From Vicugna pacos (Eukaryota; Chordata; Mammalia; Artiodactyla; Camelidae), in the NCBI RefSeq assembly GCF_048564905.1, contig NC_133013.1, positions 10,490,105-10,554,104 of the forward strand: a DNA stretch of 64,000 nucleotides. The letters are read 5' to 3'. Positions 45,460 to 57,085 of the stretch are shown one piece after another; position 1 is the first letter of the stretch; every line of letters starts with the position of its first letter. Position numbers and translations under genes: made by a program. The notes below the pieces were generated by a model. The model ran no database searches. It was given only the letters and a program-made list of their open reading frames with translations, and was not told the origin of the DNA.

Positions 45460-46780
45460 CTAAAGGTGATGGGTGACCAGCCCCGAAGCCATGTCACAGA
45501 GACCCTTGCTGACCAAAGGACCTGAGGCTGCCTGAGGGGAGAGGAAAAGGGTCCCTCTGAGATGAGGACTTATGGAGAACCTGAGTTAGAAGTGGCGGCT
45601 TGGACCTTGGGTAGGGACCCGGCAGTGGCACACTTCCCATGCTCGGGGTGGCTCCTCAAAGGTGTAGGTTGTTTGGCGGTGGCAAACGCCTGAGGCACTG
45701 GGACCACCCCCTCCCCCCAGTTCCTATAGAAGCCTCTCTTCCACTACTTGCCACACATACATATGGGCTAAATCAGCCCTGAAGTTCTACTCACTGTCTG
45801 AAGATTAGTACTTTGTCCAAGAAAAAATTTTGGAGAAAAGGATGGTCAATACTATTGTTATTGACTCTGATGGGTTGTTTCCTAGCACAGTGCCGCTCAT
45901 GAAAATTGATCTAGACTGGGTTCAGCAAAGCAGAGCAGAAACTTGTTTAGCTGATCAGAGAATGTGGAAGGGAGCGCTTATGTTCAAAGGACCCTTTCTC
46001 TCTCAGGGAGGGAAGCGTCTAAGGGCTAAGAGGTAAGGGCACCATCAGAATTCAGAAGCAGCAGCGACTTCCAGAAACACCTGGGGCACGTGCAGCCCTT
46101 TGGATTCCCGTGCACGTGGCTCTCGTTGTGCCTGGCAAAGTGCAAGTCCCCGCTTTGGGGCAGAGATCTCGCATGGGGCAAAGGCAACTTTTGGACACTT
46201 GGGGTCTCATCCGTGCAGGCACTGACCTTGTGGTGGGCTGGAACCCGTTCAGGGCAGTTGACTGTCACCACCTTGGGCCTTTCTGGCTCGGGCTGGTTCT
46301 GGAGTTGTGTTTCTGTGACCATCTGCCTTCGCTTCTGTAAAGCCAGCATAGCTGTGCGCATGGATTAAGGGATGGCGGTGTGAGGAAAAAAAAAAAAAAG
46401 AGAGAGAGAGAGAAAGCAGGCTGATCTCTGTACAGGTTTGGGTCTCTTACTGGTGGCACTGTGACAAATCTAGACATGCCATACAGACCCACCCAGACTA
46501 GAATAAACATTCTGACCACCTTGGACACTTGGACACTCAGTCCCCTCCACACTTACTCCAACACAGTACCTCTGCCTCACCATGCCTGGGCCACCACGAT
46601 GAGTGAATGGAATGGGGCCACAATGAGATTGGCTGGCATCTCCTGCAGGCCAAATTCTGTCTTCTTTTTTATGCGTATTAAACCCCTGAGGGTTAGCAGG
46701 GGTGAGATGCTTTTCTGTGATAACTGTAGCATAAGAATGCATCAGCGTTTAGTGGTGATGTGGAAATCAAGAATTTAATT
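45460..46780. other. Unexplained GC-richer block
   Basis: This 1.3-kb block stands out from its AT-rich flanks and matches no repeat family I know. It contains overlapping open frames on both strands: 45830-46036 plus, 68 codons; 46026-46361 minus, 111 codons; 46090-46368 plus, 92 codons. I cannot assign any of them. Two CACGTG E-boxes lie at 46087-46092 and 46113-46118. A consensus-like donor (AAGAG|gtaaggg) falls at 46032/46033, and a pyrimidine-tract acceptor (CCCTTTCTCTCTCAG) lies about 26 bases upstream of it. The 14-base poly-A with following (GA)n at 46386-46416 could be the tail of a retrocopy, but I find no matching duplication at the ends. Exon, retrocopy and unrecorded repeat all remain possible. 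Confidence 0.3.
46386..46416. repeat. Poly-A followed by (GA)n
   Basis: Fourteen A residues run directly into a GA dinucleotide repeat. Confidence 0.93.
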
Positions 46781-49494
46781 TAGAAATATAGACACTGATT
46801 GATAATTGGTGTATGGTAGGTAGTTACCGATTCTTTAAAATCATGTATATTTATATATCTTTACTCACTTAAAAATTTAAAAGTAAACCTTTATATTTCT
46901 ATCACTTGAAAGAGTAAATGTATGTCAACTATTTTGGACTTAACAAAGCACAAAAATGTGTTTACAAAAATTAAGCACATACCTGAGTTTGATACAGGGA
47001 CAGCTTTTTGGCAGAATCTGCTTGTATCTTTAGAATCTGGTATTTAATAAAAGTCACCTGCTGCGTGTTGCTCTCTTGTGGATTTGATCTGATCTTACAG
47101 TTACAAAGGGTTGTATCTGACAAGAATGAGGTTTGTAATTGTGTTTAATTGTGTTTACAAAGAAATGCACAAACAAATGAATAACGAGTATAAACATTTT
47201 GTTAAGCACACTCCAGACCTGTAAGAAAAGGGATATTACCCCAGTTATAGCAAGTGAGCACTACATCTCCATCATGTAGGCAAAATGCGAATTCCATCTA
47301 TAAGATGCTGGAGTAACCGGTTGAAAGTCAAAACATAAAATCATCCCAGAATCAACACCTTACTTACTCCATCCTTTAACTTACCCTTGAGCAACTTCTA
47401 AATCTCAGATCATCTCCATCTCCTGGGCATAAGAGTCTTCAACTTTTCTCCATTCCTTCTCCCAGACTTCAATAACCTGTAGGGGAGAAACAAGAAGAAA
47501 AAGAAAAAGAATTAGAACAGCCCAACATATTTCAAAAAGTTGTGATGTTCAAGTGAAATTATGTGTACGGAGTACTTAGTAAGTTGTAAAGTGTCACAAA
47601 GGTATAGATTATTTCCATTGCTAAATTATCCTAACTGCAACTAAAAAAAATAGGGATTAAGTAAACATGGTGAAATAATAATCATTTATAAGAGAAGAAG
47701 ATTCCAGAGTGTCTGCTTAGAATGGTAGGTCTGGACCAACAGAGTGGCGTTTATTTTCTCTAGAACTAATAGAAGCTCTCCTAGCCTCTTGTAGGTCCTC
47801 ACTATGAATGATAACATTGTCACTAAGGATGTTGCTCCGCAAGACTCCGCTATCCTTGAGAGGCAAGGATGTTGTGCTGAGATGGTATGGACATGTCTCA
47901 AAAGTCCACATTGATTTTACAAGGCAGTTGATCAGTAATAGCATCTTATAAGCCACCCCTCCCCCGACTCTGTCTACTAGCAAAAGAGCAAGCTCTGTGC
48001 TGTCAGTCCTTTGGGACAGACGATCAGTAAAAACAGGTGTCTGATTTTAGACTTACACATTCCAATTTCTGAAGCTTCGAGAGATAGACAAAGGTACATT
48101 TTACCTTTTTTTTAAGTCTCCTGATACAGGCTTAACCAGAAACATAGCTCTCAGATACTAACCCTTCATATATGACACAGCCTCCCCCAATTTTTCAAAT
48201 ATTTCCTCTTTTCTATCCTACAGTCTTATTGTCTTTTAATGGTGATGAAAGATATACTGTCATAAAAGGATGTATCTCCATTCTGTGTCACATAAAACCC
48301 TGGCTCCAGGATCTGAATGTTAAACACAGCTGTTAATAGACCAAAGATTGACCCCTCCCTTTTCATTTCAAATCTGACAGTTGGCAAATTTTAAAACAAA
48401 AATGTACTCAGTGGCGAATGTGTTATTATTTTAATTTTCTTCTTCCGTCCGTGTAGATTAGAGTACACACAAGTACGTACGTGGAACACACGTGGTGCTA
48501 CTTAGCAAACACGTGCCTCGGTGGAAGGAAGGAGGGAATCCAGCCTTGTTCATTGTTAAGAAGACCAAGAGAGAAGCACAAGGTTCTTCTGGCTAATGGG
48601 ACCTTGCCATCCTGCTTTGTTTGATCTATGTGGCTCCAGCTGGTGAACGGACGCTTCTACTCCTGGTACATCCTTCGTACCATTTTATTTTCCCCCAAGG
48701 AGCATCCCTGACAGATTTTAGTAGGATCGCCTCCATTCAGTTTTAGTGGTGCCATTCCTACTCCGTCAGAGACAGAGCAGCCTTATTAATCACACTCAGG
48801 ACCACTAATCCCAACCATCCGTCACCACGGCCAACCGAATGCATCATCCCTGGTAACTAGAAAATTCACTCTGAGACCTGAGACTTGTCCTGGCTGCATC
48901 CTGGAGCACAGAGGAAACAGAAAGCACTGGTTATGCCTGTACATCCTCATCTTTCACTCGTCTTCTTGGCTTCTTCCTTTTTCTTTTTTAAACTTGTGAC
49001 AGCTCAAAGCTTATATGGTGTAAAAGACATTTTCCCTTTAAAAAATGTTTACTCGATGTTACCTCTTTTTTGCTCTGGGTTGAGCTCATGTGGTGAAGGG
49101 TCGCTGCTTGCTCCCTCTCTGAGAATGTCAGTGAGTCAACAGAGTGAATTGGGTACTCTTGTTTCCAGTTGAATTTTGATAATCTGCTTTTGACTTTTCT
49201 TACAGTATTTAACCAGAGAATATGGCCAATATCCTGTCTTTACCTGCCAGGGCGACTTTTCCATTTCATTGCAGTTTATCCTTTTTTGGTGTGTGGAGAC
49301 AGCACATAGGAGAGGTAAATGAGTAATGGAATTAGCTTAATCCCATCACTGCATCTTATTAGAATATGTGAATCTCCCGGATTGACCACTGGAATATCAA
49401 TGTGAGGCCAGTGCTAATAATGAGTTTGGTTCAAAAATTTATAATAATGATATTGTATATTCCAAATAAACAATATTTTCACTAATCACTATTA
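46781..49494. other. Unassigned single-copy-like sequence, 2.7 kb
   Basis: No gene is recognised. Two CACGTG E-boxes lie 21 bases apart at 48489-48494 and 48510-48515, beside TACGTACGTGG. 49200-49430 is free of recognisable transposons and has GGAATTAGCTTAATCCC near 49338, a pair of facing TAAT-type sites of which one (TAATCCC) fits an OTX/CRX-like motif. Confidence 0.4.
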
Positions 49495-49715
49495 ATTGAG
49501 CAACTGCTTTTTGCCAGATACTATGTTGAGTATTTTATTTTGATTATTTTGTTTGCACTTTTTCATTTTATATGTGTACAGCCCTATATGGTTGGCATGA
49601 TTGTCTTCATTTTACAGCTGCAGAAACTGAGACTAGAAGGGATTAAGGAACTTGATAAAAAAAACACACAGTCCTAAACTGGAAAGCCAGACTGGCACAC
49701 AGGTCTGCCTACCAC
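49495..49715 (-). repeat. MIR SINE, antisense
   Basis: ATTGAGCAACTGCTTTTTGC, CAGATACTATGTTGAGTATT, CATTTTACAGCTGCAGAAAC, TGAGACTAGAAGGGATTAAG and GCACACAGGTCTGCCTACC. Confidence 0.9.
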
Positions 49716-50789
49716 CAAAATCTGCTTTTACGTCAATACTGCACAACAAGTTGACTTATATACACAGTGAGGATTTGGCAAAAGAGAAACTGTGCTTTGA
49801 TATTATTCACCCAATATCATCCAAAGAACCAACTAATTTAAGAAAATAATTATAGTAGACACTTGTCAAGCTGTCTCTCCAGATCTCTCTGGATTTTGGG
49901 TTTTGGGAATGGAATGCAGAGAAAACCAGTTAACCCTCTGTGCAACTGGTGGTGAGAAATAGGCAATTTGGAGATTCTGGGACAGTCATCTTCTACCGTG
50001 AAGGCTGAGAAGCAGGAAGCAGACAGCTGGTTTGCCCAGACGAAAGAAGAAAGTAGATGCAGACAACTAAGAGGCAAGCAAAAGGAGGAACACGCTGTCT
50101 GGGCTCCCTTATTCCCAGGGCGGTCCCCTCTGAGGCCAGGTAGTATACATTCTTGTGATCCTTTGAGACCCTTGATTTCTACACTGAATATTCAAAGGTC
50201 GTACCCACAACTGTCGCTTTTATTGCTGGTTTAATTTGGTTCCCAGTCCTCAAAAGCGAAAGAAGCTCACTTAATACATGAAGCGCCCTCACTTTCCCCC
50301 ATCCACTCGGATTACAGTTTATAAGACAAGGGGACCCGTGATGGCCTGGCTACCTGGGCTGCCCATGTGCCTGTTTCCTTGATCGAATAGAAAAATCACC
50401 CTCCTGTATGGCACACGGGTGGGAACAGGGTTACTCTAGTATTTCCAGAAACAGGAAACTACCTTCTGGTCCCAAAAGGCTGGCTTCACACTGTCCGCGG
50501 CAGCAGACAAGCTGGTTACTCTGCAAGCTTTCCACCCCGAGGAACAAAGCTCTGTATCCGGTGCCCCGTATCTTCCATGAAATGATAATGCACAGGGTTT
50601 AAAGGTTCTATCTTTTTGTTACTTCTCTCTGCAGTCTCAGAAGATCAAATCAGGAATGTCACATTCTGCCATTCACAATATGTAATTTTATTAGAAAAGA
50701 AATTTTTCATGAAAGATCTACCCAAAACTGTCTTTTTTTCCTTCTCTCAGTAACAGGGGAAAGAACTACCTTCTGTAAAAGTTAAAATA
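49716..50789. other. Unassigned non-coding stretch
   Basis: No gene or nameable repeat is seen. Moderate GC, with short open frames on both strands. Confidence 0.45.
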
Positions 50790-51100
50790 TTATTTTTCTT
50801 CTCAGGCCCCAGAAATTAATCTTTCCAGTAGGTTTTACTCCTTTTCGTCATCTGTCTTTGCTTCAGTCATACCATTTGCCATGTCTTGAACATCTCAAAC
50901 GTGTTTCTGTCTCCATCCCTTTTTGTTTAATAAAATCCTAATCATCTTTCAAAACCTGGGTCAAATGACTCCTCTTCCATGCAGCCCTCCCTGATAAATT
51001 CTCATGCCCAAACTTCAGTGTTTATATTTCCGTCAATTAGACAATGTGCTTTGTGTAACAGATAAAAGCTTATGTGCTTACCTCCTCCAGTAATTTCAAT
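50790..51100 (+). repeat. L2-like LINE relic, sense
   Basis: TAATCATCTTTCAAAACCTG, GGTCAAATGACTCCTCTTCC and ATGCAGCCCTCCCTGATAAA follow the L2 3' region in which 'tcaaatgtcacctcctc' and 'gaagccttccctga' occur. The remainder is decayed. Confidence 0.65.
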
Positions 51101-51776
51101 GTTTTTTTTCCTGACACACACAAATTATGTCAAATTTATTTTTAATTGAATATAATAATGCCTAATAAGTTGGCCAATTCATAAAACAGAATTTTAACAA
51201 TAACTTGTTGAATTTAAATAAACACAAGTACAGGTTCACATTTCCTTAGCAGAAAGCTTTACAGCAAGGTGTATCTTGAATTAAGAGTATTTCTGACTTT
51301 GGAAAGGAAATACGGTGCCCCCAGCTAGAATTAGCATTACCATTTCAGGCTGTGGAACATCATGATATTCTTACTAAGTGGAATAAATAAAGACAGTAAG
51401 CTGTCCCAGTTGCTTTCAGAGTTTTGCAGTTTTATGGAAGAAACAAAACAAAACAGAACACTATTGAACAAAAACTTCACAGCTTTTGGAGTTCAGAGTT
51501 GTTTGGATTTCATAATTGCAGAGAAAAGACTGCAGACCTGGAAACCCATAAGGACTTTCTAAGGAAGTTAATAAAACTTAATGCAAAGTCATATTAGTCC
51601 TTTCGTGATGAACTTTTTTCTGTTCATAGAACGATTAAAACGTCTGTTATCATCTGCTTCAGGCTCCCCGGGACACTGAGATCACATGACCCAAGTTAAT
51701 TAGAGCAGAGCCTCACCTAGCGTCACAGTTCCCCAGAAGAACAGGGTAAGTTATGCAGTCACCCTCATAATAGGAA
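51101..51776. other. Unassigned non-coding stretch
   Basis: No gene, repeat or distinct motif is seen. Confidence 0.45.
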
Positions 51777-51995
51777 CCATCAAAGCTTAATCCAGGCTGG
51801 ACACTGTTCTTAAGCCCTTTACACGTATGTGCTCATTTAATCTTCACCATAGCCCAGTGAGATAGCTATCATTTCCATTTTTATGAAAATGGGAATTGAG
51901 TTACAGACAGGTTAATTGACTTGTCCAAGTTGTCATGGCTAAAATCGGGGAGCGCAGATTTTAATTCAGATAGAAGAGTTCTAGAATCTTCCGAG
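51777..51995 (-). repeat. MIR SINE, antisense
   Basis: GGCTGGACACTGTTCTTAAG, CCCTTTACACGTATGTGCTC, ATTTAATCTTCACCATAGCC, CAGTGAGATAGCTATCATTT and GACTTGTCCAAGTTGTCATG. Confidence 0.93.
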
Positions 51996-52428
51996 TCCCC
52001 CCGATCTTAACAGCTACACAGTCCCCCTGCAACTGAATTGCTTAACTGTCTTTAAGATAAAGTGTTCGATTTGCAGTATTGGATATATTGTTTGAAATCC
52101 CATTTCTCTATGAATTATCATTGCAAATTTGTAGACCTATGCTATAATTGATCTCCTGCTAATTTCCAAATGCCTAAGAGACATCTAGACTTAGGAAATG
52201 GAAATGTGGCTTCCCTAAATGCACAAATTACTCTTTAATTATATTTGATAAAATAAATTTTTATATACAATCAAACTTTTTTTTTACGTGGTAGCATGCA
52301 GTCCATTTGATTTTATTTATTAGAGATACGTACAAAGAAATTGAGGCACCACTGACATTTTCACTTTTCAGGGTTCTTTTCATGAAGAATAAGGAAAAAA
52401 ATATGATGTCTAAAATAATGTTATTTAC
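51996..52428. other. Unassigned non-coding stretch
   Basis: AT-rich, with no gene or nameable repeat. A minus-strand open frame of 135 codons starts in the LTR fossil to the right (52261-52668) and has no family signature. Confidence 0.45.
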
Positions 52429-52690
52429 TTTATTAGTTTCCCAGGGCCACTGGACAAAAATACCACAAACGTGGTAGCTTAAAACAACAATAATTGTCTT
52501 CTCAGTTTTGGAGGCTAGAAGTTCAAGATAGAGGTGTGGGTAGGTTTGCTCTTCTGGAGGTCCTGAGGGAGGTCCCATGCCTCCCCTAGGTTTTAGTGGC
52601 ACAGCGATCCTTGGTGTTCCTTGTCCCCACCCACCCCTGCCTCCATCCTTGCCCAGTACAGGTGTCATGTGTTTCCCAGGGAAGCAGAAG
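52429..52690 (-). mobile_element. MaLR-type LTR fragment (ERVL-MaLR fossil), antisense
   Basis: TTATTAGTTTCCCAGGGCCA, TACCACAAACGTGGTAGCTT, AAAACAACAATAATTGTCTT and TCAGTTTTGGAGGCTAGAAG are the reversed 3' end of a MaLR LTR. TTTTAGTGGCACAGCGATCC and TTGGTGTTCCTTGTCC follow. It is partial, since the LTR's 5' part is absent. Old and non-coding. Confidence 0.75.
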
Positions 52691-52900
52691 ACGTGGTCAG
52701 TCAGAATCCTTCAATTGTCACAATTCTTGTACTTCATCATTTTAAAAACATTTGCTCTTCATAAAGTGGTTTCTTTTCAGAATCTATAGACCTGATAAAG
52801 AAAAATGTTCTTCAGATAGACAAGGATTCACTAAAATATTTCACTAACTGGGATTATTTTCTTCGAGTAAAATGAGGGAAAATTCTAATGGGTTAAAAAT

Positions 52901-52917
52901 ACACACACACACACACA
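52901..52917. repeat. (CA)n microsatellite
   Basis: About eight CA units ending in CATATGTATAT. Confidence 0.92.
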
Positions 52918-53914
52918 TATGTATATCGAGTGTGGATATGGTGATGATGAAAATACCACATTAGCACCTGTTTGGAAACAAAATGAATGAATTGTACCAC
53001 CATGATTGTTCAGTTGGTCATCATCCTTTTAAAATAACCTATTTTTACATGTTTTCCTTTGATTTTTCTCTTTAATATGTTATTTCAAAATCCCACATAG
53101 GATTTTTTACAGGAAGGGACAAACATAAAATTTCGGACTCCTTGCTGTGCTCAAGTGGAAGACAGTCATACATGGTACTGCAGATAACTCCAAGATTTTT
53201 CAGTTCTCTGAACTGTAATTTAATGAGCGTGTCTCCATGGGAGGGTTAGCTTTTAGGCAAATCCATAGGAGTTACTTTGTTATTATTCTCTAAGGCACAC
53301 ATTTTTGGTATATTTCTTTTAATGTGACATTGAAAACAGGGCATGCGTGGTGTGAAGCAGTCCTTATATGTTTAAAATGTATTGATTAAATAATAATAAA
53401 TGCTGAAAGCAACAGCAAGCCTGATGCTTGTACCCACGTACTTCTCTAGCAAGCACTAGAGCACTGCTCGAGCCTATAAAACCACTTGCTGTCATTTATC
53501 TTTCTCTATTTATCCAAATTTGTGAGTGCGTCCCTATGTTACCCCCATAGTAGAAGAACCCTGGGACTCATCTTGGGGGTGTCTTATTTAGATAATTTCA
53601 TTCAGAGCTTGTATAGGACCTGAGGTCCCAGAAATAATGTGACTCTTGCCCTGGTGCTTGTGGGAATTTGTGTTCCTTCTTTGGATGGAGACATGTACCT
53701 GAGAGGCAACCGAGTCATTCACTACAGGTCAGACACGTGTGAGTTGTACGATTCCAGTTACCATGCTTGAACTGGACTGTTTGTTAGCTATGAGACAATT
53801 CACAACATCTTCTAAAATAGAGTTTGCCATCGCAGATGGAAAGTTTTAGTTTATAAAACAGGTGTGAATTTTCTAAAAATTAATTAATAAAGCAGTAATC
53901 TTGTGAAAAAAATA
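52918..53914. other. Unassigned non-coding stretch
   Basis: No gene or nameable repeat is seen. Confidence 0.45.
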
Positions 53915-54030
53915 CCACTATCTTTTTTATATATGAGAAACTGAGGCACAAACACATTTTAAAAAATCCAGAATTCTAACCCAAGCCATCTGATGCTCAA
54001 GTCTATTCTCTTAACTTTTACACTGTTCAC
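53915..54030 (-). repeat. MIR SINE fragment, antisense
   Basis: TATATGAGAAACTGAGGCAC, then AATTCTAACCCAAGCCATCT, GATGCTCAAGTCTATTCTCT and TAACTTTTACACTGTTC follow the antisense MIR. Confidence 0.78.
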
Positions 54031-57000
54031 ATAATGTGATCAATTATCTTGTCATACTTGACGTCTTAAACCATTACAAAGGATTGATCAGATTTGTGAA
54101 CCACTGGTAAAACTATAATAATATAAAAAATGGATTTTAATACATATTATGGACAAAAAGGCAAGCTGGACCCTGAAGAATTTTCAAATTAGGAGTGATA
54201 TTAAAGAGCATAGGATAAACGACACTAAATTACATGGAATGAAGCCCAAGCTTTGTCAATTACAGCTATGTTGTAATTTTTTACTGAATTTTGAAACTTT
54301 CATCTTTAGTACGCACAAAGGGTTATATAGTTTGTGCTTACCTTACAGAGTTGTTGCATCGATTGCTTCAAACACACATTCCATGAACTGTGGGATGACT
54401 TCAGGGCATGGGGAAGCTCTGAAGGAACTGTGAGAAGGCTTCAGGTGAAAGTTTCCATTTGGACGGCGGAACAATGCCCCTCGCTTTGGCAAGGCAGAGC
54501 AAACAGTGACCGGGGACCAGGGAGACCTGTGGCTTCACTTGCCCCTGACGCTTATCTTGGCTCCAGCTCAGGATGTGGGGGAATTGAAACCAAACGCAGG
54601 ACTTATTTTAATGGGCTAGGCATTTGTCAGTGACTTGAGGACTAAAAGTGTTATGCAATTCTCTAGAATTGTCTCTAGAAAACAGAGAAGAGACATAAAT
54701 ACTTCTGTGTTCCTGAAGGAAAAAACTGAGAAACTAGTGTTCTCCGGAGAGCAAGTGGCGATACAGAAGTCTTGTGTATTTAATGAAATATGAGAAAACT
54801 GAAGCCATGGAAAGATGGCCCATTAGCCAGCTAATCAGCCTTGCAAGATGAAGCAAGACATTGAGCTCCTTATTTTGAAATCAAGAGAAAAGAGAGGCAA
54901 GCTTAACTGATGAACTAAAAGGTGTCCTGGAGGGAGTGCCTGGCGCACGTCTGCTGCAAACGTCAAAGAGTTTCTGAATGTTAATGCCCTGAACCTACCC
55001 TGGACCCAATTTCATAATTTTAATTGACTCTTGTGTATAAAGAAATCCCACTGCTGTCAGTTTAAATTGTGCAGTTACGACTCCGGGCTTTGGGTTCACT
55101 ATCTTCTCAGAGTATATTGTTTGAATACATTTTTTATTTTTATAAAACGACATCGTGAGCCCAAAGGGACAATTTGGGTAGAGCCTAGGGAATCCAGCCT
55201 GCCCTCCCCGTTAAATCATTCTCTGCTTTTGGAAATGTCAGTCACTCTGAATGCTGTTTCTCCTTCCAGAGAAAAATAAGAGTTGGATACCTACATCCTA
55301 GTGGACGTACTAGAGAATTGAAGTTTGCAGAATCTACAGGGATGGACTGAAATGATCATCCGTGGGGAAGGAGAAAGAACACGGCTTCATCCTGACAGAT
55401 GAGTACATTTTACCCTGCATCCAAAAACAAAAACAAACAACCAAATTAAACTAGAAAAGGAAATGCAAACCTAGGCAGTAAATTATTAAAATCTGAGATG
55501 GTTTGCTTTCCAGCTCACCTCCCTCCCAGAATCCTGATGAAGTTTGTCTCCCTGTTATAGAAAAACTAAAAGCCATTTGTTGATATCGTGTGGCTGACAA
55601 GAGTCACCGCGACTGCTACATGGTATCAACTGACAGCAGGGGTTTTCCCTTACAGCACTGAGTCTTAGAAAACTGAACATACTGATTTCACGAATTTGTT
55701 TCCAGGTAGAGATGCTTTTTAAAATTTCCTTTAATAGGCACTAATTATTGCATTTTGAATAATGTAAAATATAGCAGCCAAGGTGATTGTCAGGTCAGTA
55801 TGAGCTGCTGAGGTATTTGTGTGTGTGAGCATCTGACTTCGGGTGGTTTTTTGGTGTTTGCTTTATAAATATGTTTGAATAAACAGCTTTGGAGTAGAGC
55901 TGCTGGAATTTCACCATTTAACTGGACTGACATAGCAATTCATCGGAAGATCTTGGTTCTTGGAAAAGCCGCTGTGATTTTCTGGGGCTCTGTCAGAGGT
56001 GCTTACCACAATTCTGAGTATCTGGCGGGGCTGAGAAGGAGGAGGAGTGTAGGGCAGAAAAAGAAAAGCAACCAGGAGAGAGGTAGAACCAGAAATGATA
56101 AATATTTTCTCCCAACTCAACCCGGGCACAATCTTATTTCTATTGCAGATCTACATAATAATGTCCAGATACTCAATCCAGGGTATATATTTTTTAACTG
56201 TAAGGAAAGAAATGTATTTTAATACTGTGAAAAAATACTGAATTTGTTCACCTGCAAGGTTTGAGTTGGCCCCAAAAGGGTTTTGGATGGAGTTGGGGGT
56301 GGAGGGGTAGAATCTTACTTTCTTTTAATCAGTATAAAGCTATTAGACACAAATACTTTTTTTACTGACCCAAGGACTATAACCTCAGGGGGAAAATCAC
56401 CCCAAAAATCTCATCCCTTGCTTTGCAGCTGGGTCAGGTCCTTAATCAGTTGCAGGGTATTTCTCTTGAAATGGCCATAAAAGCCTTTTTCCAGGAAGAG
56501 TTCACTGTTCTAGGGTTACGGTGAAGCAAAATATGTAAAGTGTGACGATCCTCGAGTTCACATGTGAGTCTTTTAACTTCCGCTTGTTAAGTTGGAAAGA
56601 TGTGGTGGTGAATAGAAACATTCTTTTCAATTCAAAAGTTCTTGGTGAAGGGCGGTCTCTTTGTGGGGCTGGTTCTACACATGGCGGCTCCAGATGACCT
56701 TTCCTGGGATCCCACGGTGGTTTTGTCTTGATCAAAATGGTTCTTTTCACAGGAGAGGAAGGGCTGTGACATCATCCTGCACAAGAAAATTCTCTAAAGA
56801 ACAAGGTGGCTAAAAAAAAAAAAAAGATAATGCTTTCCTTTTGGGAAAATGGGAGAAGAGGAGGACAAGGAGAGACCAGAAGAGAAGCAGGGAAGAAGGG
56901 TGGCGCCATTGGCAAGAGGGAAAGTTGAAGAGGAAGAAATGCCATAAAGAAGCAAGAGACTCTGGACAGAGCAGAGCCAGGAATCTAACATCCTCTGAAA

Positions 57001-57031
57001 ATATGCCACATGCCTTTGTTCCCACACAAGG
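54031..57031. other. Unassigned, mostly single-copy sequence, 3 kb
   Basis: I see no transposon signature over 3 kb and no gene I can name. A plus-strand frame at 55875-56222 (115 codons, opening MNKQLWSRAAGISPFNW) has no recognisable domain. A 14-base poly-A lies at about 56812-56825. The low transposon content suggests purifying selection or simply chance. Confidence 0.4.
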
Positions 57032-57046
57032 CCAGCAGGGGGCGCT
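57032..57046 (+). promoter_or_regulatory. CTCF-type binding motif
   Basis: CCAGCAGGGGGCGCT agrees at every position with the core CTCF consensus (CCASYAGRKGGCRSY). It lies immediately before a small antisense MIR remnant. On the standard reading of the motif, the site is oriented along the plus strand. Occupancy cannot be judged from sequence. Confidence 0.7.
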
Positions 57047-57047
57047 G

Positions 57048-57085
57048 TCAATCCCATTTTGCAGACGAGGAAACTGAGGTGCAAG
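57048..57085 (-). repeat. MIR core remnant, antisense
   Basis: CCCATTTTGCAGACGAGGAA followed by ACTGAGGTGCAAG is the MIR core in reverse. Only about 38 bases are recognisable. Confidence 0.75.

Noticed and set aside
46026-46361. Minus-strand 111-codon frame overlapping plus-strand frames
   Set aside because: Not accepted as a gene because frames on both strands are equally open, which points to GC-rich composition; the block is kept as an unexplained region.
52261-52668. Minus-strand open frame of 135 codons
   Set aside because: Its first part lies in an old LTR fossil and the rest in AT-rich DNA; no protein family is visible.
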